Source of the DNA: Acidimicrobiaceae bacterium
Lineage (GTDB): Bacteria; Actinomycetota; Acidimicrobiia; Acidimicrobiales; Ilumatobacteraceae
Direction of reading: 5' to 3'
DNA length: 33,011 nucleotides
Assembly: GCA_024641005.1 (NCBI GenBank)
Contig: JAHEDX010000042.1
Location: 1-33,011, forward strand
The notes under the pieces were generated by a model. That model did no database searches and had not been told where the DNA came from. It saw nothing but the letters and a program-made list of their open reading frames with translations. Positions 15,090 through 26,830 of the stretch are shown in pieces. Positions within the stretch are counted from its first letter, which is position 1. Every line of letters begins with the position of its first letter. The translations under genes were made by a program, and so were the position numbers.

Positions 15090-16136
15090 ATGAAGGTGAT
15101 GCTCGCGATGAGCGGAGGGGTCGATTCATCCGTCGCCGGGGCGCTGTTGTTGCGCGACGGCCACGACGTGGTCGGTGTCACCATGAAGCTGTGGGGTGGC
15201 GACAGCGACTCCGGTTGCTGCAGCGTGAGCGATGTCGACGATGCACGCCGCGTGGCACAGCAACTCGACATCGACCATCTCGTCTTCAACTTCGGTGACG
15301 ATTTCAACGCTCGCGTGGTGGACCCGTATGTGCGCGACCACGCACTCGGCGTCACCCCGAATCCCTGCATCGAGTGCAATCGGCACGTCAAGTTCGATCG
15401 GCTCCTCGTGCGGGCCGATCAGCTCGGCTTCGATGCGGTGGCAACCGGGCACCATGCCCGAATCGGGCATCGAGCACACGGATCGCTCACCCTCGAGCGC
15501 GGCTTCGATGCGGCCAAGGATCAGAGCTATGTGGTGCACATGCTCGATCAGCACGCCCTTGCGCGCACATTGTTCCCGGTCGGCGACATCGACAAGACCG
15601 AGGTCCGTCGCCTGGCCGCCGAAATGGGTCTTCGTACCGCATCCAAGCCGGACAGCCAGGACGTCTGCTTCATCACCTCGACCGGCGGGCGCGAGACCTT
15701 CCTCGGTGATCGCATCACGTTCCGTCCGGGCCGCGTGGTCGGCACCGATGGCGATCACCTGGGCGAGGTCGACGCGGTCGAGATGGTCACGATCGGTCAG
15801 CGCCGGGGGATCGGTCTTCCCGGCGGCGGACCGAAGCGATACGTGGTCGACGTCGACGTGCCCAACGCGACCGTGGTCGTCGGGGCCGACGACGATCTGT
15901 TGCGAGCGGTGATGACGGTCGAGCGGTTGACGTGGATCGACGGGCCGGTCGAGGGCGAAGTGCTGGTGCAGTGCAGTGCCCACGGCGACACCAGACCCGC
16001 GTTGGTCGCCGGGGAGGGCCATGAGGTCCGGGTCGAGTGGCGTGATCGACAGCGCCGCATCGCTCCAGGCCAGAGCGTCGTGTTCTACGACCTCGACGAC
16101 CGTTGTGTGCTCGGTGGCGGCGTCGCCACTCGCTGA
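15090..16136 (+). CDS. mnmA: tRNA-specific 2-thiouridylase
   Basis: MnmA (TrmU), 348 aa, uses ATP and persulfide sulfur to make 2-thiouridine at wobble U34 of tRNA Lys, Glu and Gln. The PP-loop is MSGGVDSSVAG (residues 7-17). The two catalytic cysteines are Cys96 in NPCIECN and Cys193 in DSQDVCF. ATGHHAR and the C-terminal beta-barrel (GQSVVFYD...VLGGG) are in place. ATG 15090 is preferred; a TTG at 15084 overlapping the iscS stop is the other in-frame option. The sulfur donor gene lies immediately upstream. It ends at a convergent hairpin. Confidence 0.93.
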   Translation: MKVMLAMSGGVDSSVAGALLLRDGHDVVGVTMKLWGGDSDSGCCSVSDVDDARRVAQQLDIDHLVFNFGDDFNARVVDPYVRDHALGVTPNPCIECNRHVKFDRLLVRADQLGFDAVATGHHARIGHRAHGSLTLERGFDAAKDQSYVVHMLDQHALARTLFPVGDIDKTEVRRLAAEMGLRTASKPDSQDVCFITSTGGRETFLGDRITFRPGRVVGTDGDHLGEVDAVEMVTIGQRRGIGLPGGGPKRYVVDVDVPNATVVVGADDDLLRAVMTVERLTWIDGPVEGEVLVQCSAHGDTRPALVAGEGHEVRVEWRDRQRRIAPGQSVVFYDLDDRCVLGGGVATR

Positions 16137-16155
16137 CCGAGCGGCTCGAGGCCTG

Positions 16156-16177
16156 CTGCCGATCAACCGATCGGCAG
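16156..16177. terminator. Bidirectional hairpin after mnmA
   Basis: CTGCCGATC (16156-16164) and GATCGGCAG (16169-16177) form a perfect 9-bp stem with loop AACC. It lies 20 bp after mnmA and includes the stop codon of the convergent membrane gene (16163), so it can end both transcripts. No T-run. Confidence 0.6.
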
Positions 16178-17071
16178 GCGCCTGGCCCCGATCGCCGCAA
16201 GCGCTCGGCCCGGCCTGGTCGGGCTGATCAGGCAGGCCGTGAGGTGGATCACCTTGCCCCGTGGTTCCTTGGGTGTGGCAGCGAAGATCACGGTGACCGG
16301 TTCGACGGCAACTATCTCCACGGCGTGGCCGGACGCAGGTCCGGTGAGGTCGGCGGCCTGCGTGTCGCTGGGCGCCAGCCGGACGGTGGCGATCTCCTGT
16401 CGGCGCAGCATCAGCGTCTCGGCCAACACGAGATGGTCGTGGATGACGATGCCGATCGGAACGGTGACGAGCCAGCGGCGCGACAGGCGGTGCCAGCGCG
16501 GCCAGGCCCAGATCCCGAGCATCGTCGCCAACGCCGTCAGTGATCCTCCGAGTATCCACGAGCCGGTTGCGAGGAGCAGCGGACCGCTGAGCAGGGCAGC
16601 GGCCCAGACGGCCCAGGTGAGGACGACGGCGAGCAGGTATGCCGCGGGGGGACGAAGCAGGTGACGGTCCTCGTCGCCATAGGCAGATGCCTGCACGAAC
16701 GCCCGGCCGAGTTCACCGGAGAAGGCGATGACCGTCGAAATGGCGGCGACGCCGACGAACAGGGCTGCGTCGACGGCATGTGCACCCAGCGCCCAGCACG
16801 TGAATGCAGCGGGCAGCGCCACGGGAACGATCACGCGGGTCGCCGTGAGACTGGCGACCGCCGGAATCGCCATCGCGGCGACACCGATCAGCCAGACGGC
16901 ACCCCCAGCCCAGATGGCGGTCGAGTGGACCGCCCCGCTGCTCGAGTCGGTAGCGCTGTCGATCGAGGCGGCGCCGAACACCAGGACGCCGACCCACGCG
17001 AGCCGGAGTGCCCACGGCAGGAGTTGTTCGGGCTGGGGAGCAGATGACACCCCGACAGTCTGGCGTGCCAT
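16163..17071 (-). CDS. Hypothetical multi-pass membrane protein
   Basis: An approximately 302-aa membrane protein of unknown function. About six hydrophobic helices lie in the N-terminal two thirds, among them WALRLAWVGVLVFGAASI, AVWLIGVAAMAIPAVASL, VIVPVALPAAFTCWALGAHAV, AALFVGVAAISTVIAF, YLLAVVLTWAVWAAALLSGPLLLATG and LGIWAWPRW. A cytoplasmic C-terminal domain follows (VTVPIGIVIHDHLVLAETLMLRRQEIATVRLAP...), which resembles the PH-like or photosystem-assembly-type membrane-anchored domains of actinobacteria. ATG 17071 is used; GTG 17050 is an alternative with CAGACT 6 nt upstream and MSSAPQPEQLLPW as the start. It sits inside the otherwise mycobacteria-like mnmA-ligA neighbourhood in opposite orientation. 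Confidence 0.7.
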   Translation of the reverse strand: MARQTVGVSSAPQPEQLLPWALRLAWVGVLVFGAASIDSATDSSSGAVHSTAIWAGGAVWLIGVAAMAIPAVASLTATRVIVPVALPAAFTCWALGAHAVDAALFVGVAAISTVIAFSGELGRAFVQASAYGDEDRHLLRPPAAYLLAVVLTWAVWAAALLSGPLLLATGSWILGGSLTALATMLGIWAWPRWHRLSRRWLVTVPIGIVIHDHLVLAETLMLRRQEIATVRLAPSDTQAADLTGPASGHAVEIVAVEPVTVIFAATPKEPRGKVIHLTACLISPTRPGRALAAIGARRLPIG

Positions 17072-17189
17072 CCGGTGAACGACTGCAAGCTCGCCGTGAT
17101 CAGGTCGTTCGGGTGACTCGGAAGAATCGTCCCGATAGCAGCAGAGATGGCACGATTGAACGATCACTTAAGAGGATCTCGATGAACGG

Positions 17190-20439
<3,250 letters not shown>

Positions 20440-20455
20440 TACCCGGCTGGGCAAC

Positions 20456-21151
20456 GTGAGGACGATCGGCCTGCTCGGGGGCATGAGCTGGGAGAGCTCG
20501 ATCGAATACGAGCGGATCATCAACGAGGGCGTCCGCGCCAGACTCGGGGGAACCCATTCGGCCGACCTGATCATTCGCAGCTATGACTTCGCCCGCATCG
20601 AGGCGTTGCAGGAAGCGGGGCAGTGGGACTCGGCGGGTGATCTGCTGGCGGGCGACGCCCGAATGCTGCAAGAGGCCGGAGCCGAGATCATCGTCCTGTG
20701 TACGAACACGATGCACGTGCTGGCCGCTCGGATCGAGGCGGCGATCGATGTCGAGTTCCTCCACCTCGCAGATGCAACAGCGAGCGCTGTTCTTGCTGCG
20801 GGAGTGCGGCAGGTGGCGCTGCTCGGCACGCGGTACACGATGGAACACGACTTCTACCGAGGTCGACTCGAACAGTACGGACTCGAGGTGGTCGTCCCGC
20901 ACGAGCCCGATCGAAGCACGATTCACGACGTCATCTACGACGAACTCGTCCGGGGGATCGTCGACCCGGGCTCGAAGCGTCGATACCTCGACATCATCCA
21001 GGCCCAGGTGGAGCGGGGTGCCGGGGGAGTGATCGCCGGCTGCACCGAGATCGAGTTGCTCGTCGGCCCCGACGACGTCGCAGTGCCGTATTTCCCCACC
21101 ACGCGCCTCCACGCCGAAGCCGCAGTGGCAGCAGCGCTGTCAGGAACCTGA
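20456..21151 (+). CDS. Aspartate/glutamate racemase family protein
   Basis: A cofactor-independent racemase of the Asp/Glu/hydantoin family, 231 aa, closest in style to YgeA-type amino acid racemases. Two cysteines provide the acid/base pair: Cys82 in LCTNTMH and Cys196 in GCTEIELL. The N-terminus TIGLLGGMSWESSIEYERIINEG is the family signature. GTG 20456 is chosen over an in-frame ATG at 20423 that lies inside ligA and would add [14 protein letters not shown] residues without homology value. It starts 16 nt after ligA, so readthrough is likely. A product such as D-Glu or D-Asp for peptidoglycan is possible but not proven. Confidence 0.88.
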   Translation: MRTIGLLGGMSWESSIEYERIINEGVRARLGGTHSADLIIRSYDFARIEALQEAGQWDSAGDLLAGDARMLQEAGAEIIVLCTNTMHVLAARIEAAIDVEFLHLADATASAVLAAGVRQVALLGTRYTMEHDFYRGRLEQYGLEVVVPHEPDRSTIHDVIYDELVRGIVDPGSKRRYLDIIQAQVERGAGGVIAGCTEIELLVGPDDVAVPYFPTTRLHAEAAVAAALSGT

Positions 21152-21169
21152 CCCTCGACGACCTTTGGC

Positions 21170-21724
21170 CTACACGACGTTGAAGGTCCAGGTGTAGCTG
21201 CGAGCCCGCTCGCGGCCCTCGGTGACCTTCCAGTAGATCACTTGGGCTCGGTGCTCGCCTTCGGCGAACTCGCTGACGGGAGCGTCCTTGCTGGGCACGA
21301 AGGTGAGCGTCGAGTTGCCCGGCTCGAAGATGGTGACGGACGGGAGTTGCACCTGTTGGCCCGGCACGACCTGGATGCTCCCGAGATCCTCGACGCTGAC
21401 GGTCTCGATCTCGGTGCCGTCGACGACGAGCACCCCGGTATATCCCGACACGAGATCGACGAACACATTGCTCTGGCTGAGTACTTGGACCGACTCGGGC
21501 ACCGGGTCGACGCGTTCGATGAGATCTGGCAGCTTGGCGCGCTCGTCGCCGGTGATGCTGATCAGTACACCACGGAACATCAGGGCGAGCCCCAGGCCGA
21601 CCAGCACGCTGACAGCCAGCAGTGTCTTGTCGATGTGGCGCTTGCGCCGTACGGGGAGGGCCTGATCGGCCGTGTCCTGGTCGACGTGTTCGGTGGCAGG
21701 AATATCGGTGTCCTGGTCGGTCAC
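21170..21724 (-). CDS. Hypothetical membrane-anchored protein
   Basis: A protein of about 184 aa with a short acidic cytoplasmic head, a basic RRKRHIDK stop and one transmembrane helix (TLLAVSVLVGLGLALMFRGVLI, about residues 35-55), then an extracytoplasmic domain of about 125 residues rich in beta strands (VDGTEIETVSVEDLGSIQV, NSTLTFVPSKDAPVS, YTWTFNVV). It resembles Ig- or CopC-like export domains but no family is assigned. GTG 21724 (MTDQDTD) is preferred because CATGAT lies 7 nt upstream; ATG 21736 and 21733 are in-frame alternatives. It is divergent from the PASTA pseudokinase gene, also a membrane protein with an outer sensory part. Confidence 0.7.
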   Translation of the reverse strand: MTDQDTDIPATEHVDQDTADQALPVRRKRHIDKTLLAVSVLVGLGLALMFRGVLISITGDERAKLPDLIERVDPVPESVQVLSQSNVFVDLVSGYTGVLVVDGTEIETVSVEDLGSIQVVPGQQVQLPSVTIFEPGNSTLTFVPSKDAPVSEFAEGEHRAQVIYWKVTEGRERARSYTWTFNVV

Positions 21725-21833
21725 GGTCCCCATCATGCCGGGTGCATCGCCGGAACGGCCAGCAGGGCCGCATCGAAGTTCGCGTCCGGGGCGTCACCTC
21801 AAGCGGAAGGCCAAGCGCTAGCGTTCGGGCATC

Positions 21834-24065
21834 GTGAGCCCCAGCGTGACACCCCCCGGTGACCCCGTCGAGCCTGCTCAGCTGGTCGGCTCGCTGTTTG
21901 CCGATCGCTTTCGCGTGCAACGGCTCGTGTCGGTCGGGGCCAACACGGCGATCTACACGGCCGAGGACGAGCACCACGCACGCACCGTGACCCTCAAGGT
22001 GGTTCGCCCCGGTCTCGCGGCCTCCCCGTCGTTCCGGGCCAGTTTCGACGAGACGATGCGTTCCGTCGCTGCGCTCAGCCATCCCAATATCGCGGCCGTC
22101 TACGACTGGGGCGTGGCCCGTATCGGCGACACGTCCTCGGCCTACGTCGTGATCGAACAACTCACAGGCGGCAGCCTCCGCGACCTGTTCGATCGTGGTC
22201 GTCGATTGTCCCCGTCACAGGCCCTGGCGGTCGGGCTCGAGGCCTGCCGCGGCCTCGACTACGCGCATCGGCGTGGCTTCGTCCACACCGAGTTGACGCC
22301 CTCGAAACTGGTGTTCGGCGACGACCGCCGACTCCGCATCATCGATTTCGGCCTCGCCCGCCTGCTGGGCGAGCCGGTCTGGGCGCAACCCGATTCGGTG
22401 CCCACCCACGTCGCCTGGTACGCCTCGCCCCAGCAGGGGTTGTCGATGCCCCTCGATGGCACGACCGACGTGTACGCATTATGTCTCGCGCTCCACGAGG
22501 CGGTCACCGGCGTGCTGCCGTTCAGGGACGATTCGACGGTCGCGTCACTGGCGGCGCGGGTCGGCAAGCTGATGCCGGTATCAGCCGACCTCGGGCCGCT
22601 TGCATCAGTCTTCGAACGTGCGGGCCGACCCGATGCCGAGGATCGCGCCACGGCCGCCGAGTTCGGCAAGGAGCTGCTGCGTGCCGCCTCCAAGCTGCCT
22701 CGACCCGAGGCGTTGCCGCTGCTGTCCACCGGGTTGTTCGATACTCCGGTCGAGCAGCTCCGCTCGCCTGACGATCCGACAGGTGGGGTGATCAGGCCGG
22801 GTGACGGGTCGAGCGCTGCCGTGCCTCTCGTGCTGGTCCCGCTCGACGAGCCCGACGCGGACGATCTGGTCGAAGCGACCCCCGAGGGAACGGACGGTCC
22901 CTCGGACGCTGTCGAATCCACTGCCGCATCGGTGGTCACCGCTGGCGTCGTCACTGGGATCGCCGCCGGCCCGCAGGACGATCTCGTGATTCTGCCTGTC
23001 GATTCCGGGATGGCCGGTGACATCCAGCGCGCCTCGTCGGACGGTGCTTCCGAGACAACCGACGCAGCGTCCGAATACACCCCTTCCTCGCCTGCGACAC
23101 GCGTGATGCCGGTGGTCGGTCAGCCGGTCGCAACCGAGCGAGATCGTCGTGGTTTCCCTTGGAAGATCGTGCTCTCACTGATGGTGCTGGCATCGCTGGC
23201 GGTGCTCGGTGTGCTCGCGACGCAGCTGTTCCGGACCCCGGTGTATCGAACCCCCGACCTGGTGGGCCTTCCCGAGGCCGAAGCCCGAAATCTCGTCGCC
23301 GCCAATGGGTGGGAGATCAGCGTCCAACACGAACGCAGTGATCTCGTTCCTGTCGTCGGCCAGGTCGTGCGAACCGCCCCCCAGGCTGGCATCGACCTCG
23401 CAGAAGGCGAGCCATTCCTGATCGTGGTCAGCGATGGTCCGACATTGCGTGAACTTCCCGAGTCGACCGGCGTGTTGTCCAGTGAGGCTCAGACGCGGCT
23501 GATCGAGCGTGGGCTGGGTGTCGACGTCATCGAGCAGTTCGACGAGATGGTCGGCGAAGGGATCGTGATCTCGTGGTCGGTGCCCGGTGATCCGACGTTG
23601 ACGGCAGGATCGATGGTGAATCCGACCACGATCGTGCAACTCGTCGTCTCCCTCGGGCCTGCGCCTCGTTCGATCCCCGACGTGGTCGGCATTCCCATCG
23701 ACGAGGCACGAGCCCAATTCGATTCGCTCGGCTTGCTGCTGCTGCAGGACAGCCAGATGTTCAGCGACGAGTTTGCGGTCGGGGTGATCATCAGCCAGGC
23801 CATCGAGCCGGGAACCGAGGTGGAGCGTGGCTCCGAGATGAACGTGGTCGTGTCGCTCGGGCCGGATGTCGTCGCATTTCCCGACCTGAGCACGGCGGCC
23901 AACTTCGAAGCGGCGGCCGTGATACTGCGTGATGCCGGGTACGAGCCTCGGCTCGTCTTCGGGGATGCTCAGGGCGAGATCCGCTCGTACACGATCGATG
24001 GTGTCCAGCCAGAGGTGGGCGAAATGTTCCGGCGCGGCACTGTCGTCGACATCGAAGCACTCTGA
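21834..24065 (+). CDS. PASTA-domain Ser/Thr kinase-like protein, probable pseudokinase
   Basis: 743 aa: kinase-like domain (about 25-290), acidic linker (290-440), one transmembrane helix (445-467, VLSLMVLASLAVLGVLATQLF) and about four extracellular PASTA repeats (470-743) that in PknB-type proteins bind muropeptides or lipid II. The kinase part is degenerate. The Gly-rich loop reads VSVGANTAIY, the HRDxKxxN catalytic loop is HTELTPSK (151-158) so the catalytic Asp is Glu and the Lys and Asn are lost, and the APE-like motif is SPQ. The beta-3 Lys (Lys55) and DFG (171-173) remain, so ATP binding may persist. Likely role: cell-wall signalling as a scaffold. GTG 21834 has TAGCGT 9 nt upstream. 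Confidence 0.88.
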   Translation: MSPSVTPPGDPVEPAQLVGSLFADRFRVQRLVSVGANTAIYTAEDEHHARTVTLKVVRPGLAASPSFRASFDETMRSVAALSHPNIAAVYDWGVARIGDTSSAYVVIEQLTGGSLRDLFDRGRRLSPSQALAVGLEACRGLDYAHRRGFVHTELTPSKLVFGDDRRLRIIDFGLARLLGEPVWAQPDSVPTHVAWYASPQQGLSMPLDGTTDVYALCLALHEAVTGVLPFRDDSTVASLAARVGKLMPVSADLGPLASVFERAGRPDAEDRATAAEFGKELLRAASKLPRPEALPLLSTGLFDTPVEQLRSPDDPTGGVIRPGDGSSAAVPLVLVPLDEPDADDLVEATPEGTDGPSDAVESTAASVVTAGVVTGIAAGPQDDLVILPVDSGMAGDIQRASSDGASETTDAASEYTPSSPATRVMPVVGQPVATERDRRGFPWKIVLSLMVLASLAVLGVLATQLFRTPVYRTPDLVGLPEAEARNLVAANGWEISVQHERSDLVPVVGQVVRTAPQAGIDLAEGEPFLIVVSDGPTLRELPESTGVLSSEAQTRLIERGLGVDVIEQFDEMVGEGIVISWSVPGDPTLTAGSMVNPTTIVQLVVSLGPAPRSIPDVVGIPIDEARAQFDSLGLLLLQDSQMFSDEFAVGVIISQAIEPGTEVERGSEMNVVVSLGPDVVAFPDLSTAANFEAAAVILRDAGYEPRLVFGDAQGEIRSYTIDGVQPEVGEMFRRGTVVDIEAL

Positions 24066-24324
24066 ATCCCGGACGCTTCCCGGTGTGGCGACCGGGCACG
24101 GCCGGCGCGTATCGCGCCCGTGCCGACCGGTGACGTCAGCTGTCGGGGCGCTCACGGCTCGGGCGTCCACCTCGATTCCGGCCGGCGTCACGTACCCACT
24201 CGACGATGTCGGCGACCATGCCTGGACCGCGTACGCCTTGCTACGGTGCGGATCAGTCGGTGCGCGTCGAGTCCGCCGGCGTCGTCCCCACGTAGCCGCA
24301 CACGAGCAGAGGAGCAGGTGCCGA
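24066..24324. other. 259-bp intergenic region with promoter of the SDR gene
   Basis: Apart from the terminator at 24091-24131, the gap contains TACGGT at 24242-24247 as a candidate -10 and GAGGAG at 24309-24314 as the ribosome site of the SDR gene. No small gene with convincing start or codon use was seen. Confidence 0.4.
24091..24131 (+). terminator. Long hairpin after the pseudokinase gene
   Basis: ACCGG, GCACGG and GCGCG on the left (24091-24109) pair with CGCGC, CCGTGC and CCGGT on the right (24113-24131), 16 bp in all, with 3-nt bulges at 24102-24104 and 24124-24126 and a TAT loop. It lies 25 nt after the stop codon. No T-run. Confidence 0.65.
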
Positions 24325-25206
24325 ATGGTCGAACTCGAGGATCGCGTCGCGATCGTGACGGGCGCCGGCCGGGGGCTCGGGCGCGAACATGCGCTCTTCC
24401 TCGCGTCCCATGGCGCACGCGTCGTCGTGAACGACCTCGGTGTTGCCAACGATGGGTCGGGGAGTGACTGCTCGCCCTCCGATGAGGTCGTCGCCGAGAT
24501 CCGGGCCGCAGGGGGCACCGCAGTGGCCAATTGCGACGACGTCGCCACGTGGGACGGCAGCCGTGCGATGATCGCAGCGGCGATCGACGCATTCGGCGAT
24601 GTCGACGTGCTGGTCAACAATGCCGGCATCCTGCGCGACAGCACCGTGGTGAACATGAACGAGGAGGACTTCGACGAGGTCATCCGAATCCACTTGAAGG
24701 GTCATTTCGCTCCGACCAAGTGGGTAGCTGTTCATTGGCGCGCTCAGTACAAGGCAGGCGTCACGCGGCGGCGCAATCTCGTGCACACCAGCTCGACGTC
24801 GGGGATCTATGCCAATCCGGGACAGGCCAACTACGGCCCGGCCAAGTCGGGCGTGGTCACGTTCAGCCAGATCGCCGCCAAAGAGCTGGCGCACTATGGC
24901 GTCGTGTCGAACTGCGTCGTGCCCGGCGCACGCACCCGACTGACGCTGTCGTCGCCAGGGCTCCCCGAGATCATGGAGGCGCCTCCCGATGGTTTCGACC
25001 AGTGGGATCCGGCCAACGTGTCGCCGCTGGTGGCCTACCTCGCGGGCGAGACCTGCCCGTTCAACGGCGAGACCTTCTACGTCCAGGGTGGCACGGTGCG
25101 CCGTCTCGAGCCGTGGACGCTCGTCGGGGACTCGATCGAGCACGCGACGCGGTGGGATCTCGACGAGCTCGACGAGGCGATGCGAACATTCCGAACGCGT
25201 CGCTGA
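24325..25206 (+). CDS. SDR family oxidoreductase
   Basis: A 293-aa short-chain dehydrogenase/reductase. The cofactor motif is TGAGRGLG (residues 12-19), followed by VVVNDLG, NNAG (98-101) and the catalytic set Ser156/157 in HTSSTSG, Tyr170 and Lys174 in YGPAKSG. The DLGVANDGSGSDCSPSDEVVAEI insertion and the overall layout match the (3R)-hydroxyacyl-CoA dehydrogenase domain of multifunctional enzyme 2. A role in fatty acyl-CoA or steroid-type oxidation is therefore plausible but not certain. Acidic Asp37 after beta-2 favours NAD(H). ATG 24325 has GAGGAG 10 nt upstream, an ordinary leadered gene unlike most neighbours. It converges with an SCP2-domain gene, and MFE-2 enzymes often carry SCP2 domains. 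Confidence 0.87.
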   Translation: MVELEDRVAIVTGAGRGLGREHALFLASHGARVVVNDLGVANDGSGSDCSPSDEVVAEIRAAGGTAVANCDDVATWDGSRAMIAAAIDAFGDVDVLVNNAGILRDSTVVNMNEEDFDEVIRIHLKGHFAPTKWVAVHWRAQYKAGVTRRRNLVHTSSTSGIYANPGQANYGPAKSGVVTFSQIAAKELAHYGVVSNCVVPGARTRLTLSSPGLPEIMEAPPDGFDQWDPANVSPLVAYLAGETCPFNGETFYVQGGTVRRLEPWTLVGDSIEHATRWDLDELDEAMRTFRTRR

Positions 25207-25248
25207 CCCATCGTCGCCCGGCGCACACTGGGCTCGTCCGGCCTGCTT

Positions 25249-25653
25249 CTACTCGGTGATGGCCTGGATCTCAGAGGCGACTTGCTGTGAGAACTCGTTG
25301 GTCGGGATCGCCGTCTGCATCGCCATCAGCTTCATCATGTCTCCCTGCACCTTGATCTTGCCGGCCATGAACGACTGCATCGCCACGGTCGGATCCTGGT
25401 CGACGAGCATCGCTTTCGCTGTGGCCCAGTCGGTCATCAGCACAGCGTCGGGTTCGTCGAGCTCGCCGAGTTCGAGCCGGAATCCACCATCGCTCGTGTC
25501 GACGAACGCGTTGATCGTTCCTTCGCCGAAGGGAACATCGGTGATCACCTGATTGATGCGCACGGAAATGGTGATTTCGGGAAGCTCACCCTGATAGCGG
25601 TCACGGATCTCGTGAGCGGCCGCGATCCATTCCTCCGACAAGAACACGTACAT
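25249..25653 (-). CDS. SCP2 sterol-binding domain protein
   Basis: A 134-aa stand-alone SCP2-like domain. This fold binds sterols, acyl-CoA or other lipids in a hydrophobic tunnel. Recognisable parts are FRLELGELDEPDAVLMTDWATAKAMLVDQDPTVAMQSFMAGKIKVQGDMMKLMAM, a pattern typical of bacterial SCP2 proteins (quoted here as one region, about residues 72-120). The N-terminus MYVFLSEEWIAAAHEIRDRY is also typical. ATG 25653 is supported by TACAGT 7 nt upstream. The ligand is unknown; the SDR across the convergent gap is of a type sometimes fused to SCP2. Confidence 0.87.
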   Translation of the reverse strand: MYVFLSEEWIAAAHEIRDRYQGELPEITISVRINQVITDVPFGEGTINAFVDTSDGGFRLELGELDEPDAVLMTDWATAKAMLVDQDPTVAMQSFMAGKIKVQGDMMKLMAMQTAIPTNEFSQQVASEIQAITE

Positions 25654-25660
25654 GGCGAGG

Positions 25661-25666
25661 ACTGTA
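25661..25666 (-). promoter_or_regulatory. -10 element of the SCP2 gene
   Basis: On the minus strand, TACAGT plus 7 nt precedes ATG 25653. Confidence 0.5.
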
Positions 25667-25708
25667 TCTGTTGGGGCGGCGCTGTCGTACCGGTCCGCTC
25701 GGGGCGGC

Positions 25709-26818
25709 TCAGACGTGCACGAAGGTGCGTTGCGTCGTGATCGAGTCGAGAAAGTCGGTATCGATCTCGAAGCCGAGACCGGCGGCCGTGGGCACGGCGA
25801 CCTGTCCGTTCTCGATCGTGATCGGATCGGTGACGATGTCGCGATGGTAGAAGCGACTCGAGGCACTGATGTCGCCGGGCAACGTGAAACCTGCGAGCGC
25901 GGCCAGTGCAGCGTTCGCCGCTCTACCGATGCCGGTCTCGACCATTCCGCCGCACCAGACCGGGACCCCGCGTTCGAGACACATATCGTGGATTCGTCGT
26001 GCCTCGAGGTAGCCCCCGACCCGTCCGGGTTTGATGTTGATGATCTCCGCTGCGCCCAACTCGATCGCATCGGCGGCGGTTTGCAGTGACACGATCGACT
26101 CGTCGAGACAGATCGGTGTCCGGGCCGCCGCGGCCAGCCGTGCGTGGCCCAGCACATCCTCCTCGGGTAACGGTTGCTCGATCAGGAGCAGGTCGTACTC
26201 GTCGAGACGGCACAGGTGCTCGATGTCGGAGCGACCGTAGGCGGTGTTGGCGTCGACCTGGAGGCCCATGTCCGGGCCGATCAGCTCGCGCACGAGCCGG
26301 ACCGGCTCGAGATCCCAACCGGGTTCGATCTTGAGTTTGATCCTGGCGTATCCGTCGTCGACATAGCCCTGTACTTGAGCGAGCAACTCGTCGAGTGTGT
26401 CGAAGATGCCCACGCTGACACCGCTCGGCACATGATCGCGGTCGCCGCCGAAGTAGGCGTGCAGGTTCGTCGATTGCGATCGGAGCTGGGCATCGAGCAC
26501 GGCCATCTCGAGCGCGGCTTTCGACATGGGGTGGCCCGAGAATCGGTCGAGTCGGTGAGCGACATCGGCCGCCTGGATCTCGCCGCCGGCGGCGAGTGTG
26601 GGCCAGAAGTGCTCGGTGATCACGAGTTGGGCGCCGTTGACGAACTCCGACGAGTACGCCGGTTCGCTCATGGCGACGCACTCGCCCCAGCCGGCGCCGC
26701 GGTCGGTGGTGACGTGGAGGAGCAGGATGTCACGTCTGGTCTCGACGCCGAAACTCGTGCGGAACGGCGTGACGAGGTCGAGCGAGATCCGCCGGAGTTC
26801 GAGCTGTTGAAGCCGCAT
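25709..26818 (-). CDS. N-acylamino acid racemase / o-succinylbenzoate synthase
   Basis: A 369-aa enolase-superfamily enzyme of the NSAR/OSBS group, close in layout to the Amycolatopsis N-acylamino acid racemase. The acid/base lysines are Lys163 (in RIKLKIEPG) and Lys263 (in NIKPGRVGG); the metal ligands are Asp189 (DANTAY), Glu214 (IEQPL) and Asp239 (LDES). Members may dehydrate SHCHC in menaquinone synthesis, racemise N-succinyl or N-acyl amino acids, or both. It starts 12 nt after a GNAT acyltransferase gene on the same strand. No other men genes are in the window. This context favours the racemase role, as in D- to L-amino acid conversion through N-succinylation. Confidence 0.88.
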   Translation of the reverse strand: MRLQQLELRRISLDLVTPFRTSFGVETRRDILLLHVTTDRGAGWGECVAMSEPAYSSEFVNGAQLVITEHFWPTLAAGGEIQAADVAHRLDRFSGHPMSKAALEMAVLDAQLRSQSTNLHAYFGGDRDHVPSGVSVGIFDTLDELLAQVQGYVDDGYARIKLKIEPGWDLEPVRLVRELIGPDMGLQVDANTAYGRSDIEHLCRLDEYDLLLIEQPLPEEDVLGHARLAAAARTPICLDESIVSLQTAADAIELGAAEIINIKPGRVGGYLEARRIHDMCLERGVPVWCGGMVETGIGRAANAALAALAGFTLPGDISASSRFYHRDIVTDPITIENGQVAVPTAAGLGFEIDTDFLDSITTQRTFVHV

Positions 26819-26830
26819 GCAGCGTTCCGA

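Noticed and set aside
15126..16559. A 477-codon frame antisense to mnmA
   Set aside because: Shadow of mnmA and of the convergent membrane gene in another frame.
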